Of a DNA stretch of 64,000 nt, positions 27,222-36,786 are shown one piece after another. Location: positions 62,001-126,000 of the forward strand of contig NZ_FOMZ01000006.1 of the NCBI RefSeq assembly GCF_900112765.1, given 5' to 3'. This DNA is from Actinopolyspora alba. GTDB lineage: Bacteria; Actinomycetota; Actinomycetes; Mycobacteriales; Pseudonocardiaceae. Both the position numbers and the translations under genes were made by a program. Positions within the stretch are counted from its first letter, which is position 1, and the number at the start of each line of letters is the position of its first letter. The notes under the pieces were generated by a model that saw only the letters and a program-made list of their open reading frames with translations, made no database searches and had not been told where the DNA came from.

Positions 27222-27300
27222 TCACGTTCCGTGGTCGGTAGTGGTGAAGCGCCACGCTATTCCCGGCGACTCGTGTGAGGCGAGCCGCTTGCACTGACCC

Positions 27301-27948
27301 TCAGTGCGGAGTCCGTCGTTGGTCGCGCAATCGGGTGGCCAGCACGGCCGCCTGGGTACGACGCTGCAGTCCCAGTTTTGTCAACAGGCGGGAGACGTAG
27401 TTCTTGACCGTCTTCTCGGCCAGGTACATGCGTTGCGCGATCTGACGGTTGGTCAGCCCTTCCCCGATGAGGTCCAGCAGGGTCCGCTCGCGCTCGGACA
27501 ACTGGGGGAGTTCCTCCGAGCCATCCCCGCCACTGCGCAGTTGGTTCAGCACCGTTCTCGTCGCCCTGCTGTCGAGTATCGAATGTCCCGAGCCCACCCG
27601 GTGCACGGCCGAGAGCAGTTCGAACCCCTGCACGTCCTTGATGACGTAACCACCGGCTCCGGCCAGAATCGCCTGCAGCATCGCTTCTTCGTCGGTGAAC
27701 GAAGTCAGCATCAAACAGTTCAGCCCGGGAACCTCGGAACGCAGTTCCCGACACAGCTCAACCCCGTTGCCGTCGGGAAGCCGCACGTCCAGCACCGCCA
27801 AATCGGGCCGCAGGGCCGGGGCGCGGGCCAGCGCTCGTGCGACAGTGGCCGCTTCACCGACCACTTTCAGTTCCGGATCCGATTCCAGCAGATCCGCGAC
27901 CCCACGACGGACGACTTCGTGGTTGTCGACCAGGAACACCGTGATCAT
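27301..27948 (-). CDS. DevR/DosR-like LuxR-family response regulator
   Basis: 215 residues. The receiver domain starts [23 protein letters not shown], with phospho-acceptor Asp in [11 protein letters not shown] (about residue 54), Thr/Ser switch in [10 protein letters not shown] and Lys in YVIKDV. The LuxR-type HTH is [53 protein letters not shown], with the [11 protein letters not shown] recognition helix of the NarL/DevR subfamily. It is co-transcribed or closely linked with the DevS-like kinase downstream. Regulator of the neighbouring universal stress genes by analogy with mycobacteria; I could not find clear DosR boxes by eye. Confidence 0.92.
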   Translation of the reverse strand: MITVFLVDNHEVVRRGVADLLESDPELKVVGEAATVARALARAPALRPDLAVLDVRLPDGNGVELCRELRSEVPGLNCLMLTSFTDEEAMLQAILAGAGGYVIKDVQGFELLSAVHRVGSGHSILDSRATRTVLNQLRSGGDGSEELPQLSERERTLLDLIGEGLTNRQIAQRMYLAEKTVKNYVSRLLTKLGLQRRTQAAVLATRLRDQRRTPH

Positions 27949-28658
27949 GCGATATCACCCCATCGATTTGGCGATCACCGGTGTACGGCGGAGCCCAATG
28001 GTGTGTAGGATGCAGTCGATCAGTTTCGTGCGGGTGAGCATTCGTACGGTTGATTGGCAGCCCCGCCATTGGTACGGCCCGCTGTCACGGTCTGCTCCGT
28101 AGTGAGTAGCACGCGGCTGTGGTTACCACTCTGCGAGGGCGACTGGGGCCAGTCAAGGTTTGAGCTCGCGAAACGCGGTGCTGGTCAAACAAGGCAAACG
28201 TGGCTACCGTGGTAGTTCGGCCGTGACGCCGGAAGCTTGTGGTCCGGTGAGTGTGATCGCGTTGTCGGTCCTCGTAGTAATCACGGTGGATGCGGCGGCA
28301 ACAACAGAAGGGGCGCTACCGCGTTATTTCGCGGTGCGACGGCGCGCGCGTTTTCCCGAGATCCTCGGATCGAGGGTAAACATGTGCTGCGCGCCGGCCG
28401 GTTTTTCCGCTCGACGGGGTTTCCCGTGCGATCGGGCGGGGCGTTGTGAGCCGACACACGCGACCGGAACGGAACTGTCGCCGTTTCCGCGACGTTGCGG
28501 GTGAGGTTGGTCGCCATCCTCGTGACGTCGACGTGAACGGCACGTAGCGTCCGTGCGGCCTTTTCACAGCCACGGCTTGCGCCCATGCGTGGGCACGACT
28601 CCCGAACAGATCAACCAGGCAGGCACACGACCGCGCCCGAGAAGAGAGGAGGCGCCAC
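27949..28658. other. 710-bp intergenic region, no gene recognised
   Basis: Divergent region between the DevR-like and WhiB genes. Short frames exist but lack codon bias and ribosome binding sites. Long untranslated leaders are usual for wbl genes, so part of this may be whiB 5' UTR. No clear dyad or RNA motif was found. Confidence 0.5.
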
Positions 28659-28952
28659 ATGATGGACAACACGAATACCGATTGGCAGCACCGCGCGAGC
28701 TGCCGCGACGAGGATCCGGAACTGTTCTTCCCGGTATCCGAGGTGGGGCCGGGCGCGCAGCAGGTGCGGCAGGCCAAGAAAATATGCGCCCAGTGCCCGG
28801 TCAGCTCCGAGTGCCTCGCTTACGCGCAGCGTACCGGACTGGATTTCGGCATTTTCGGTGGGATGACTCCGGAGGAGCGTCGCGAGTCGGGGCGCCGTGC
28901 TCGTGGTGCGGCGAGGGTCGCCGATTCCCGCGAGTCCGCGGCTCGTCGGTGA
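28659..28952 (+). CDS. WhiB-family iron-sulfur transcription factor
   Basis: 97 residues with the four cluster-ligating cysteines: ASCRDEDPELFF (Cys near 15) and KKICAQCPVSSECLAYA (C-x2-C-x5-C). The helix-turn motif is FGIFGGMTPEERRE (the G[VI]WGG-like loop), followed by a basic C-terminus SGRRARGAARVADSRESAARR for DNA contact. The ATG (28659 or 28662) has GAGGAGG upstream. Wbl proteins bind sigma factor region 4 and sense O2 or NO through the [4Fe-4S] cluster. Its nearness to the DevR/DevS pair is suggestive. The exact WhiB subfamily is not assigned. Confidence 0.92.
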   Translation: MMDNTNTDWQHRASCRDEDPELFFPVSEVGPGAQQVRQAKKICAQCPVSSECLAYAQRTGLDFGIFGGMTPEERRESGRRARGAARVADSRESAARR

Positions 28953-29195
28953 TTCGCGGAAAGTCGACGAGGACGGACTCGAACATCCCTTCCGCGTCAT
29001 GCCGCGGCCCCGTTCTTCCCGGACGTTTCGATCGTGACCAAGACGTTTTCCGCTTTCCCCGGCCCGGCTGCGGCTCGCCGGGGGAATCGGAGGGGAGATT
29101 TCGCGTCGGATATCCGGGTGGGCCGTCTCGTCGTGACACTTCCGTGGGCGACGAACACCTCGAGTGATCGGCTCCGCTGCTGATGGCCCCGTTCG

Positions 29196-29214
29196 CTAGG
29201 TTAGGCTAACCTTC
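29196..29214. promoter_or_regulatory. IdeR/DtxR iron box
   Basis: CTAGGTTAGGCTAACCTTC matches the 19-bp DtxR/IdeR consensus TTAGGTTAGGCTAACCTAA at 16 positions, with the whole core intact. It lies 72 bp upstream of the siderophore-binding lipoprotein start, so that gene should be repressed when iron is plentiful. Confidence 0.88.
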
Positions 29215-29286
29215 GCACTGGTTGGGTGTGGCCGGGCTCGGCCCGTCCACACCGCCACCATCGGCCGCTACAGCGGGAGGACAGGG

Positions 29287-30297
29287 TTGCGGAGCGGACT
29301 CGGAAACGTACGCCGTCTCGGCGGTTTACTGAGCGTGTTGTTGTTGGCCACCGCGCTTTCGGCATGTGGTCAGGGGGGCTCCTCGGGTGAGTCCACGGAG
29401 GAAGCCGCCGACAACGCGGCCTTCCCGGTCACCGTCTCGACCAAGTTCGGCGAGGTCACCGTGCCGGAAAAGCCCGAGCGGGTGGTCGCACTCGGTTGGT
29501 CGGACGCTGAGACCGCGCTGGATCTGGGCGTTCAACCGGTCGGGGTCAGCGATTGGCTCGATTTCGGCGGAAACGGGGTGGGCCCCTGGGCGGCGGGAGA
29601 GTTCACCGCCTCCCCCGAGATGCTGGGAACCAACGAGGTCGACTACGAGAAGGTCGCCTCGCTCGAACCCGACCTCATCCTCAACACCCGGTCGGACGGA
29701 TCCCGGGAAAAACACCAAACGCTGTCGAAGATCGCGCCGACGATCGCCCCTCCCGCTGACACCGTTCCGTACGGCACCAGTTGGCGCCAGCAACTCGACC
29801 TGGTTTCCAAAGCGCTGGGCAAGTCCGATGCGGGGCAGGCCCGCATCGCCGAGGTGGAGCGGGCGTTCTCCGAAACGCTGTCCCAGCACCCCCAGCTGCG
29901 GGACAAGACGGTCGGGGTGGGCGCCTACTACGGCAGCGACCAGTACGGGGCTTATCTCACCGGCGACTCCCGGGTTCGCTTCATGCGGGAACTGGGGATG
30001 ACGAACAAACCCGAGATCGACGAGCTGGGTTCCGGCAGCTTCTACGTCGACATCTCGCGGGAACGGCTCGACGTGCTCAGCGCCGATCTGACAGTGGTTT
30101 TCGCGATCAACGGTAGTCCGCGGCAACTGTGGCAGGACCAACTGCTGAACCGGACCTCCGCCGCGCGAGAAGGTCGTCTCGTCATTCTGGACGATCCCGA
30201 GGTCGTCAATGCCTTCTCCAGCGGTTCCGCCAGCGGCATGGAGTACGCGCTGCAGCAGGTCGCTCCGGTCTTCGCCGAGCACGTGGCCGATTCCTGA
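29287..30297 (+). CDS. Iron-siderophore ABC transporter substrate-binding lipoprotein
   Basis: 336 residues, TTG start with GGGAGG upstream. The signal ends in a lipobox, LLLATALSACGQGG, with the lipidated Cys about residue 27. The rest is a FecB/FepB-type binding protein: FGEVTVPEKPERVVALGWSDAETALDLGVQPVGVSDW, VDYEKVASLEPDLILNT, KIAPTI, and a C-terminal lobe. It captures ferric siderophores outside the membrane; permease and ATPase genes are not in this window, so it must use components encoded elsewhere. The IdeR box upstream ties it to iron limitation, and a strong hairpin at 30343 ends the transcript. Confidence 0.92.
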   Translation: MRSGLGNVRRLGGLLSVLLLATALSACGQGGSSGESTEEAADNAAFPVTVSTKFGEVTVPEKPERVVALGWSDAETALDLGVQPVGVSDWLDFGGNGVGPWAAGEFTASPEMLGTNEVDYEKVASLEPDLILNTRSDGSREKHQTLSKIAPTIAPPADTVPYGTSWRQQLDLVSKALGKSDAGQARIAEVERAFSETLSQHPQLRDKTVGVGAYYGSDQYGAYLTGDSRVRFMRELGMTNKPEIDELGSGSFYVDISRERLDVLSADLTVVFAINGSPRQLWQDQLLNRTSAAREGRLVILDDPEVVNAFSSGSASGMEYALQQVAPVFAEHVADS

Positions 30298-30342
30298 ACC
30301 GTTTCCGCCAGTACGTGTTCCGTCCCAGCCGGATCGTGGCTT

Positions 30343-30379
30343 TCCCGGGCCGGCGTCGAACACCGACGCAGGCCCGGGA
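30343..30379 (+). terminator. Terminator hairpin after siderophore-binding gene
   Basis: TCCCGGGCC-G-GCGTCG, loop AACAC, CGACGC-A-GGCCCGGGA: 15 paired bases with a single G/A mismatch, 46 bp after the stop. No T-run, as usual for actinomycetes. Confidence 0.7.
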
Positions 30380-30429
30380 GATCCCCACCCAGGTGGAAGA
30401 TTCACGGCAGATGCACGGTTGTGCGGGGT

Positions 30430-31368
30430 ATGCGAGTTATTGGAGTTACCGAGTTCGGCGGACCCGAGAAGCTGCGCGCCGTGGATGTCGCGCAGCCGAA
30501 ACCCGAGGAGGGCGAGGTCAGGATTCGGGTGCACGCCGCGGCGGTGAACCCGACCGACACCGTGCTGCGCGCGGGCGGTCATCGCACAGCTGGGCTGGAA
30601 CCGCCCTACATACCAGGTATGGACGCTGCCGGAGTGATCAGTGCGGTTGGTCCCGACGTGACCACTCGGCAACCCGGGGATCGCGTCATGGCCGTAGTGG
30701 TCCCCGTGGATGAACGGGGTGGTGCCTACGCCGACGAGATCGTGGTTCCCGAGGATTCCGTGGCGGCCATCCCGGAGGGAGTCGATTTCGCCGCTGCCGC
30801 CACACTGCCGATGAACGGGTTGACCGCTCATCTGGCGCTGGAGCAGCTCGACCTGGCCGAGGGCGAGACCCTGGCCGTCACGGGGGCCGCGGGGGCTTTC
30901 GGCGGCTATGTCATTCAGTTGGCCAAGGACCGCGGGTTGTACGTGATCGCCGATGCGTCAACCGCTGACGAGCAGCTGGTACGTGATCTCGGTGCGGACG
31001 CGGTGGTACGCCGTGGTGCGGATGTGGCCGAGCGAATTCGTGAACTGGTGCCCGAGGGCGTGGCGGGAGTGGCCGACGGGGCAGTGCTCGACGGTGAGGT
31101 GGCCCCGGCCATCCGTGACGGTGGTGGTCTCGCCGTGGTGCGCGGTTGGAATGGCGATCCCGGACGTGACATCCGTGTGCACCGGGTGCTCGTGGTCCAC
31201 GCCGCCCGGGACAACGCCGCGCTGGACCTGTTGCGTGCGAAGGTCGAGAGCGGAGTGCTCAGCCTTCGAGTCGCGAGCGTCCTACCGGCGGAGCGGGCCG
31301 ACGAGGCCCATCGCAGGCTGGAAGGTGGTGGAGTGCGAGGACGTCTCGTACTCGACTTCCAATCCTGA
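30430..31368 (+). CDS. NADP-dependent quinone-oxidoreductase-like enzyme (MDR family)
   Basis: 312 residues of the zinc-free medium-chain dehydrogenase type. Signatures: MRVIGVTEFGGPEKLRAVDVAQPKPEEGEVRIRVHAAAVNPTDTVLRAGG, PPYIPGMDAAGVISAVGPDV, GDRVMAVV, and the dinucleotide fold LAVTGAAGAFGGYVIQLAKDRGLYVIADAS. It ends RRLEGGGVRGRLVLDF, as in the family. Zinc-binding residues are absent. ATG 30430 is chosen because it gives the usual family start; an in-frame GTG lies at 30421 and neither has a strong ribosome binding site. Probable role: NAD(P)H-dependent reduction of quinones or enones. Confidence 0.86.
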   Translation: MRVIGVTEFGGPEKLRAVDVAQPKPEEGEVRIRVHAAAVNPTDTVLRAGGHRTAGLEPPYIPGMDAAGVISAVGPDVTTRQPGDRVMAVVVPVDERGGAYADEIVVPEDSVAAIPEGVDFAAAATLPMNGLTAHLALEQLDLAEGETLAVTGAAGAFGGYVIQLAKDRGLYVIADASTADEQLVRDLGADAVVRRGADVAERIRELVPEGVAGVADGAVLDGEVAPAIRDGGGLAVVRGWNGDPGRDIRVHRVLVVHAARDNAALDLLRAKVESGVLSLRVASVLPAERADEAHRRLEGGGVRGRLVLDFQS

Positions 31369-31387
31369 ACGAGCCCCGTTCGACGAA

Positions 31388-31417
31388 CGACCGGACGCCC
31401 CTGGACGCGTCCGGTCG
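31388..31417. terminator. Hairpin after oxidoreductase gene
   Basis: CGACCGGACG and CGTCCGGTCG form a perfect 10-bp stem with a 10-nt loop, 20 bp after the stop. The remaining sequence to 31665 shows nothing else recognisable. Confidence 0.55.
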
Positions 31418-31665
31418 TCGCCGAGTTGTCGCTGATACATTACTGACCGGGATTCACCGGGTATCGAGAGCTCGAGTCCGCCCATTCGGAACAGCTCGGT
31501 GGCCGACCGGGACTTGGCAGCTGGATCAAAGTCCGGTCGGGTCGTCGAGCACGAGCTGGGAAGTACCACGGGCGAGTCCGTTGGCTTTCACACCGCGTGT
31601 GGTGTGACGGCCCGGAACGTTTCAGCGGGATCCCGCACGCTGTTCAGAGTTGATGAAACGAGGTA

Positions 31666-32076
31666 ATGGGTATCAAGGGTGAGGTGATCCGGTTCGACAG
31701 TTCCCGGGGCTTCGGGTTCGTGTCGCCGGAAAGTGGTGGTGAGGATGTTTTCGTCCACGTCAACGACCTGTTGGTGGACGAGGGGTTGATTTCTCCGGGC
31801 ACAACCGTCGAGTTCAACGTCGAGGACGGGGAACGCGGACTGAAGGCCTCGGACGTCCGTCTTGCCGGTGGCGCCCGATCCGCCGCCGGCGGCTCCGCTG
31901 GGAGGCCACCGGCCGATTCGGAGGGGGACTCCGACGTCCTCTCGCCCGATGAGTTGTCCGCCGAGATAACCGAGGCACTGCTGGGTGCGATCCCCACGAT
32001 GACGGGTGGTCAGATCCTGCAGGCTCGGCAACGGCTGCTCAAACTGGCCGAAGAACACGGTTGGGTCGGACGGTGA
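31666..32076 (+). CDS. Cold-shock-domain protein with C-terminal extension
   Basis: 136 residues. The N-terminal cold-shock domain (1-66) has RNP1 RGFGFVS and RNP2 DVFVHVND and would bind single-stranded RNA or DNA. A Gly/Ala/Pro linker leads to a helical tail (LSPDELSAEITEALLGAIPTMTGGQILQARQRLLKLAEEHGWVGR). Ordinary CspA proteins are about 67 residues, so this is a double-length variant known in actinobacteria, whose tail role is undefined. A T-poor but strong hairpin follows at 32167. Confidence 0.9.
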   Translation: MGIKGEVIRFDSSRGFGFVSPESGGEDVFVHVNDLLVDEGLISPGTTVEFNVEDGERGLKASDVRLAGGARSAAGGSAGRPPADSEGDSDVLSPDELSAEITEALLGAIPTMTGGQILQARQRLLKLAEEHGWVGR

Positions 32077-32166
32077 CGAGCGACGAGTCCTGCCGTGACT
32101 CCCTGCCGTTCGAACCTCCGTACGCGTCGGCTCGTGTGGTCGGCACGTAGTTGCCGGGACGAACCT

Positions 32167-32210
32167 TCTCCCGCCGGCTGCACGGGCCGGCCCGCGCGTC
32201 CGGCGGGAGA
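32167..32210 (+). terminator. Terminator hairpin after cold-shock gene
   Basis: TCTCCCGCCGG and CCGGCGGGAGA (32167-32177, 32200-32210) pair perfectly over 11 bp, with an inner self-complementary GGGCCGGCCC in the loop, followed by TTTCG. Confidence 0.65.
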
Positions 32211-32378
32211 TTTCGTCGCGTGAGTACCTCGGTGAACCCAGAGGACGAACCGCCACTCCGGAGCGGGAAATTTTCGAGATTTCTCCTGTCGCGAGGGCTG
32301 GTCGTTCACCCCCGTCCGGTGTGACACTACTTACCCCGGAGGACGGCAACGCGGACAGGCAGGTACGGGAGGTTGCCG

Positions 32379-32639
32379 ATGTTGGGCAAGTACGAACGTC
32401 GCAGCCTGGAAGAGATCGAGAACCGGCTGAGCCAGGAAGATCCCGAGTTGGCCCGTGGACTGGCACAGGGGAAACCGAAAACCATTCGGCGCAGGTTTCC
32501 GCCGTTGCTCGTGCTGGCCGCCGTCGTGATGATGCTTTCGGTGACCCTGCTCGTGCTCGCCGAGTTCGGGTCGGCCGTGCTCGCCGCTGTGCTGGCGGGT
32601 GGAGTATCGGCCTTCTGGTACTGGCGCGGCCGTTCCTGA
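32379..32639 (+). CDS. DUF3040 small membrane protein
   Basis: 86 residues, MLGKYERRSLEEIENRLSQEDPELARGL, then two hydrophobic segments (LLVLAAVVMMLSVTLLVLAEF, AVLAAVLAGGVSAFWYW). GGGAGG precedes the ATG at 32379. Paralogue of the gene at 15147; function unknown. Confidence 0.88.
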   Translation: MLGKYERRSLEEIENRLSQEDPELARGLAQGKPKTIRRRFPPLLVLAAVVMMLSVTLLVLAEFGSAVLAAVLAGGVSAFWYWRGRS

Positions 32640-32850
32640 CCCGACTTCTTCGAGTCGGGCGGTGATCGTCGTTGGCGCGCGGTGTCTTCGCGGTGGGACC
32701 GGATCCGTTCTCGGTGTTCTCGCGCGTTCCGCCGTGCGATCGGCCGGCACGAATCACGACGGAATCCTCCCCGGTTCCGGGGGAATCCGCTGCTGCCCGT
32801 CAACGTGGAACGGGAATGCGTGAACCATTTTCCCTTGTCATCATGTCGAC

Positions 32851-34356
32851 ATGCTGTGCCTGGTAACCGGTGCCACGGGATACATCGGCGGTCGACTCGT
32901 GCCGCGTCTGCTGGCCGATGGTCATCGAGTCCGCTGTCTCGTGCGCGATCCGGACAAGCTCCGCGACGTCCCCTGGGCCGATCAGATCGAGGTCGTTCGT
33001 GGTGACGTGCTGGATCCGAGCAGCATGCGCGCCGCCTGTCACGGTGTTGACGTGCTCTACTACCTGGTGCACTCGATGTCCGGAACCGGTTTCGCCGAAC
33101 GCGACCGCCGGGGCGCTTCCGAAACCAGTCGAGTGGCCGCGGAGGCCGGCGTTTCACGGATCGTGTATCTCGGTGGTCTGCACCCGACCGATCGGAGCGA
33201 ACTCTCCGAACACCTCGGTTCGCGTGTCGAGGTCGGAGACATCTTTCTCTCGGGCCCCGTGCCCGCCGTCGTGCTGCAGGCCGCTGTCGTGCTGGGCTCC
33301 GGATCGGCAAGTTTCGAGATGCTGCGTTACCTCACCGAACGGCTGCCGGTGATGGTCACCCCACGATGGGTGCGAAATCGTGTCCAGCCCATCGCGATCC
33401 GGGATCTGCTGCACTACCTGGTTCGTGCCGCCGAGATTCCGGACTCGCTCAACCGGACCTTCGACATCGGTGGGCCGGAGGTACTCACCTACGAGCAGAT
33501 GATGCGGCGCTACGCGGTGGTCGCGGGACTGCCGCGCCGCGTGATGCTGCCGGTGAGCGTGCTTTCACCCAGGTTGAGCTCGCACTGGATCAACATAGTC
33601 ACTCCCGTACCCAAATCGATCGGAGCTCCGCTGATCGACTCGTTGGTGCACGAGGCGGTGTGTACCGAACACGACATCGACGACTACGTCGCCGCACCCG
33701 AGCAGGGACTGCTCTCGTACGAACAGGCCGTGCGCCTGGCTCTGGCCCGGGTTCGTAACGGACAGGTGGACACCCGCTGGTCCGATGCCTCCGGGAACAC
33801 CCCTTCGGATCCGTTGCCCTCCGATCCGCGGTGGGCGGGCGGGAGCGCTTATCGCGATGTTCGGGTCCGCCGGACATCGGCCGCACCGGAGACGGTCTGG
33901 CGAGTCATCGAAAGCATCGGAGGGCGCAACGGTTGGTACTCCATGCCGTTGGCATGGGCGGCACGGGGCTGGGTCGATCGCCTCGCGGGAGGTGTGGGAC
34001 TCCGGAGAGGACGTCGTGACGCGCACGAACTCCGAACCGGCGACGCGCTGGACTGGTGGCGAGTGGAGCAACTCGACGACGGCAGGCTGCTGCGATTGCG
34101 TGCCGAGATGAAGCTTCCCGGACGTGCCTGGCTCGAACTGGGTGTCCGTCCGGACACGGGTTCGGGATCCGTGTACCGCCAGCGGGCCGTGTTCGTGCCC
34201 CGAGGTCTGTCCGGCCATCTCTACTGGTGGGCCGTCGCCCCGTTCCACGGGGCCGTTTTCGGGGGCATGGCACGCAACATCGTTCGCGAGGCGGAGCAGT
34301 CGACCGGGCGGCACCGTCCCGCGGAGGGCTCTTCCGGCACGCACGGGGCCGGATGA
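32851..34356 (+). CDS. NAD(P)-binding epimerase-like protein fused to DUF2867
   Basis: 501 residues, two parts. Residues 1-290 are an atypical SDR (NmrA/epimerase-like): [37 protein letters not shown] with the nucleotide-binding GxxGxx[19 protein letters not shown]. Residues 330-490 are DUF2867 ([93 protein letters not shown]), a START-like lipid-binding fold. The combination is known in bacteria but its substrate is undefined. The coding strand shows uniform codon bias throughout, so the fusion is genuine. Convergent with the gene at 34362, with 5 bp between. Confidence 0.88.
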   Translation: MLCLVTGATGYIGGRLVPRLLADGHRVRCLVRDPDKLRDVPWADQIEVVRGDVLDPSSMRAACHGVDVLYYLVHSMSGTGFAERDRRGASETSRVAAEAGVSRIVYLGGLHPTDRSELSEHLGSRVEVGDIFLSGPVPAVVLQAAVVLGSGSASFEMLRYLTERLPVMVTPRWVRNRVQPIAIRDLLHYLVRAAEIPDSLNRTFDIGGPEVLTYEQMMRRYAVVAGLPRRVMLPVSVLSPRLSSHWINIVTPVPKSIGAPLIDSLVHEAVCTEHDIDDYVAAPEQGLLSYEQAVRLALARVRNGQVDTRWSDASGNTPSDPLPSDPRWAGGSAYRDVRVRRTSAAPETVWRVIESIGGRNGWYSMPLAWAARGWVDRLAGGVGLRRGRRDAHELRTGDALDWWRVEQLDDGRLLRLRAEMKLPGRAWLELGVRPDTGSGSVYRQRAVFVPRGLSGHLYWWAVAPFHGAVFGGMARNIVREAEQSTGRHRPAEGSSGTHGAG

Positions 34357-34361
34357 ATCCG

Positions 34362-34754
34362 TCAGGACTCGCACCAACCGTGGGAGAGCTCGGTCATGCC
34401 GGACACCGAACCACGCCAGACGTAGACCCAGCACCGTCGACGGTCCCGGAGCGTGCGGACGCGGCGGAGGTATTCCGGACCTTCGTAGCGGTCCAGAACC
34501 GGCAGTGACCGCTCCGGTTCCCGCAGTACGTAGACCTCAGCGGGAATCCCCTCGTTCGGCGCGGGAGCTGCCTCCGTGGGGACGAAAGCCGGATACCCCT
34601 GCCCGGTGTCGTAGAGCCGTCCCGCGAGCAGAGTGTCGCTCTCCCGCAGGCTCGCCAAGGATCTCATGAGGTCGCCGGCCGAGCCGGCGCTGCGCAACGT
34701 GCCGTAAACAGCGACCCGCCGGGGTCGTTGTTCGTCGGGTCGAGGGAGTGTCAT
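34362..34754 (-). CDS. Gamma-glutamylcyclotransferase-like protein
   Basis: 130 residues with the AIG2/GGCT fold: RRVAVYGTLRSAGSA (substrate-binding YGSLR-type loop), LLAGRLYDTGQGYPAFVP, PAEVYVLREPERSLPVLDRYEGPEYLRRVRTL (catalytic Glu in YEGPEY). ATG 34754 is the usual start; an in-frame ATG at 34769 would add five residues. Family enzymes cyclise gamma-glutamyl peptides or amines; the physiological substrate here is unknown. Confidence 0.85.
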   Translation of the reverse strand: MTLPRPDEQRPRRVAVYGTLRSAGSAGDLMRSLASLRESDTLLAGRLYDTGQGYPAFVPTEAAPAPNEGIPAEVYVLREPERSLPVLDRYEGPEYLRRVRTLRDRRRCWVYVWRGSVSGMTELSHGWCES

Positions 34755-34897
34755 GTTCGTCGTTCCCACACGGCTCGCTCGAAACGGTCACCCAGCCCCA
34801 CAATCCCCGGATCCGGCGGGAAACTCCCGGGCAGAGCCCCACCGGTGATCACCGGCTTGGTGCGTCACCGGGCCGCGTGCCAGCGGGAGTTACCGAG

Positions 34898-35419
34898 TTA
34901 CTGTGAATCGGAGTCGGGGTCGCGCTTGCTCAGCCCGGACAGCAGCCGCTCCATCACCTGTGGATCGACGTCGTCGGGAAGGTCCTCCGACTGTTCGGAG
35001 GAGTTGGAACGCTTCGGATCCCGGCGAGGAAGCGGAACGTCGGAAGCACGCATCCCCTGCGGCAGTTCCAGCTCGCACCAGACGATGCGGCCCCGTCCCT
35101 CGGGCGAAACCACACCGGTGTGCACACCCGCGAGATTCGACGAGACAGCGGGCGGAAGCACACTCTGGTCGTCCTCGACCTCGATCACCAGATTGTTGCC
35201 GTGAATCCGCAGCCGGACCGAGACGAACCCCGGTGACTGCGAATCCGAGTGCTCGACGACGGCGGAGACGAGCCGGGTAGCCGCCGCTGTCGCCTCGTCG
35301 GTCATCGGGCGCAGCGACCACTCGCTCAGGGTGAAACGGACGAACATGTCGGTGCAGTTCACGGCGCTTTGCAGCGCAACGAGCCGAAGGTCGTCGGTCT
35401 GCGCGGTCTCGGTATCCAC
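34898..35419 (-). CDS. RsbW-type ATP-binding (anti-sigma-like) protein
   Basis: 173 residues. The first 110 resemble the actinobacterial HATPase_c_2 serine-kinase/anti-sigma family (VNCTDMFVRFTLSEWSLRPMTDEATAAATRLVSAVVEHSD, VSVRLRIHGNNLVIEVEDD), including the receptor-like D-box, but the G-boxes are weak, so ATP binding is uncertain. The C-terminal 60 residues are acidic and probably disordered. No anti-anti-sigma or sigma gene is adjacent. Confidence 0.72.
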   Translation of the reverse strand: MDTETAQTDDLRLVALQSAVNCTDMFVRFTLSEWSLRPMTDEATAAATRLVSAVVEHSDSQSPGFVSVRLRIHGNNLVIEVEDDQSVLPPAVSSNLAGVHTGVVSPEGRGRIVWCELELPQGMRASDVPLPRRDPKRSNSSEQSEDLPDDVDPQVMERLLSGLSKRDPDSDSQ

Positions 35420-35883
35420 CTCGGTCCTTCCCTCGTCGGCGTCGTAGCCGGTAACCGAAAGGTCACGTGTCGTCCAACCGGAGCCTCTGCGGTTGTGGCT
35501 CGGCCCACGAACCAGTTGTCACTTCCCACCGGAGGTACGTGACGGTGATGCCGACAACGGTACGCACACCCGGCTGGACTGTCCCGCGTTGGCGTTCGCG
35601 CCTACCGAGTGGGGCAGCGGTAACGCAACGTCCATTCGCGTGATACTTCGAATGTTCGCATATTCATGGTTACCGACCGAATCGTACCCACCGGCCACCG
35701 GGTGACCCCGCGGCTGTTCGGTGCGGCGTGTCGCGGGTCAAGCACGTGTGCCCCCGGTGGCGTGTTTCGCCTCACAGTCGCATCCTCGAGGGGACCCCGA
35801 GGAAGACACCGCTCGGCGGCCTCCTCGGGCAGCACGACCGGAAAGCTCCAGTAAGCCGTTGCCCAGCAGTCCGGAGCGGATAC
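35420..35883. other. 464-bp intergenic region, nothing recognised
   Basis: Divergent spacer between the anti-sigma-like gene and the LigD-type polymerase gene. Frames here lack codon bias; no dyad, RNA motif or gene remnant was convincing. Confidence 0.5.
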
Positions 35884-36786
35884 TTGAACGTCTCGTTCGA
35901 CGTCGACGGTAGGTCCGTCAACGTTTCCCGTGCCGGGAAGGTGCTCTTTCCCATCGACGGGATCACCAAGCAGCGGATCGTCTCCTACTACCGCGAGGTG
36001 GCTCCGACGATGCTGCCCCACCTGCGCGGCCGTCCGATGGTCATGGAGCGGTTCCCGGACGGCATCGACGGTGAGCGTATCGTGCAGCACAACGTGCCGG
36101 ATTTCTTCCCCGAGTGGATCCGCCGCGTCCGGGTGGCCAAGAAGAGCGGTGGGCACAACGAACTCGTGGTCTGTGGTGACGCTCCGACACTGCTCTACCT
36201 CGCCGGGCAGGCCTGCCTGACCCCTCACCCGTGGTTGTCCACCCAGGAGCGTCCGGCGGTGCCGGACCGGCTGGTGTTCGATCTCGATCCGTCGGTCGAC
36301 GAGCCCGAATCACTGCGCACCGCTGCTCGCCTGGTCGGCGAGGCACTGGAGGAACTCGGCCTCGTCCCCTTCCCGATGACCACCGGATCCCGCGGGTTTC
36401 ACGTGGTCACCCCGATACGCGGCGAGCTCTCGTTCGACGAGTCGCACGAACTGGCTCTCGGCGTCGCCCGGCTGTTGGCCGCGCGGCGGCCCGCGATGCT
36501 GACCGTCGAGCAGCGCAAGAAGGAACGCGGCGAACGCGTTTTCGTCGACTATCTGCGCAACGGCTACGCCCAGACCGCGGTAGCGCCGTACGCGGTGCGG
36601 GCCCGCACCGGTGCCCCGGTCGCCGCTCCGCTGTGGTGGTCGGAGTTGGACTCGGTCGGTCCGGCCGCGTTCACCATCCACGACATGCCCGCGCGGTTGC
36701 GTGCCTACGGCGACCCGTGGGACGAGTTCGCGGATCACGCTCGGTCGGCCACGCACGCGCGGAGCCTGCTGTCCCTGATGCGGTAG
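35884..36786 (+). CDS. Stand-alone LigD-type polymerase domain (NHEJ)
   Basis: 300 residues, TTG start with GGAG 8 nt upstream. It is a primase-polymerase of the LigD PolDom family: VNVSRAGKVLFPIDGITKQRIVSYYREVAPTMLPHLRGRPMVMERFPDGI, CLTPHPWLS, DRLVFDLDPS (metal-binding DxD), MTTGSRGFHVVTPI, QRKKERGERVFVDYLRNGYAQTAVAPYAVRARTGAPVAAPLWW. No ligase or nuclease domain is attached. It fills gaps and adds ribonucleotides at double-strand breaks held by Ku, whose gene is 4 kb away at 40705. The ATP-dependent ligase must lie outside the window. Confidence 0.9.
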   Translation: MNVSFDVDGRSVNVSRAGKVLFPIDGITKQRIVSYYREVAPTMLPHLRGRPMVMERFPDGIDGERIVQHNVPDFFPEWIRRVRVAKKSGGHNELVVCGDAPTLLYLAGQACLTPHPWLSTQERPAVPDRLVFDLDPSVDEPESLRTAARLVGEALEELGLVPFPMTTGSRGFHVVTPIRGELSFDESHELALGVARLLAARRPAMLTVEQRKKERGERVFVDYLRNGYAQTAVAPYAVRARTGAPVAAPLWWSELDSVGPAAFTIHDMPARLRAYGDPWDEFADHARSATHARSLLSLMR

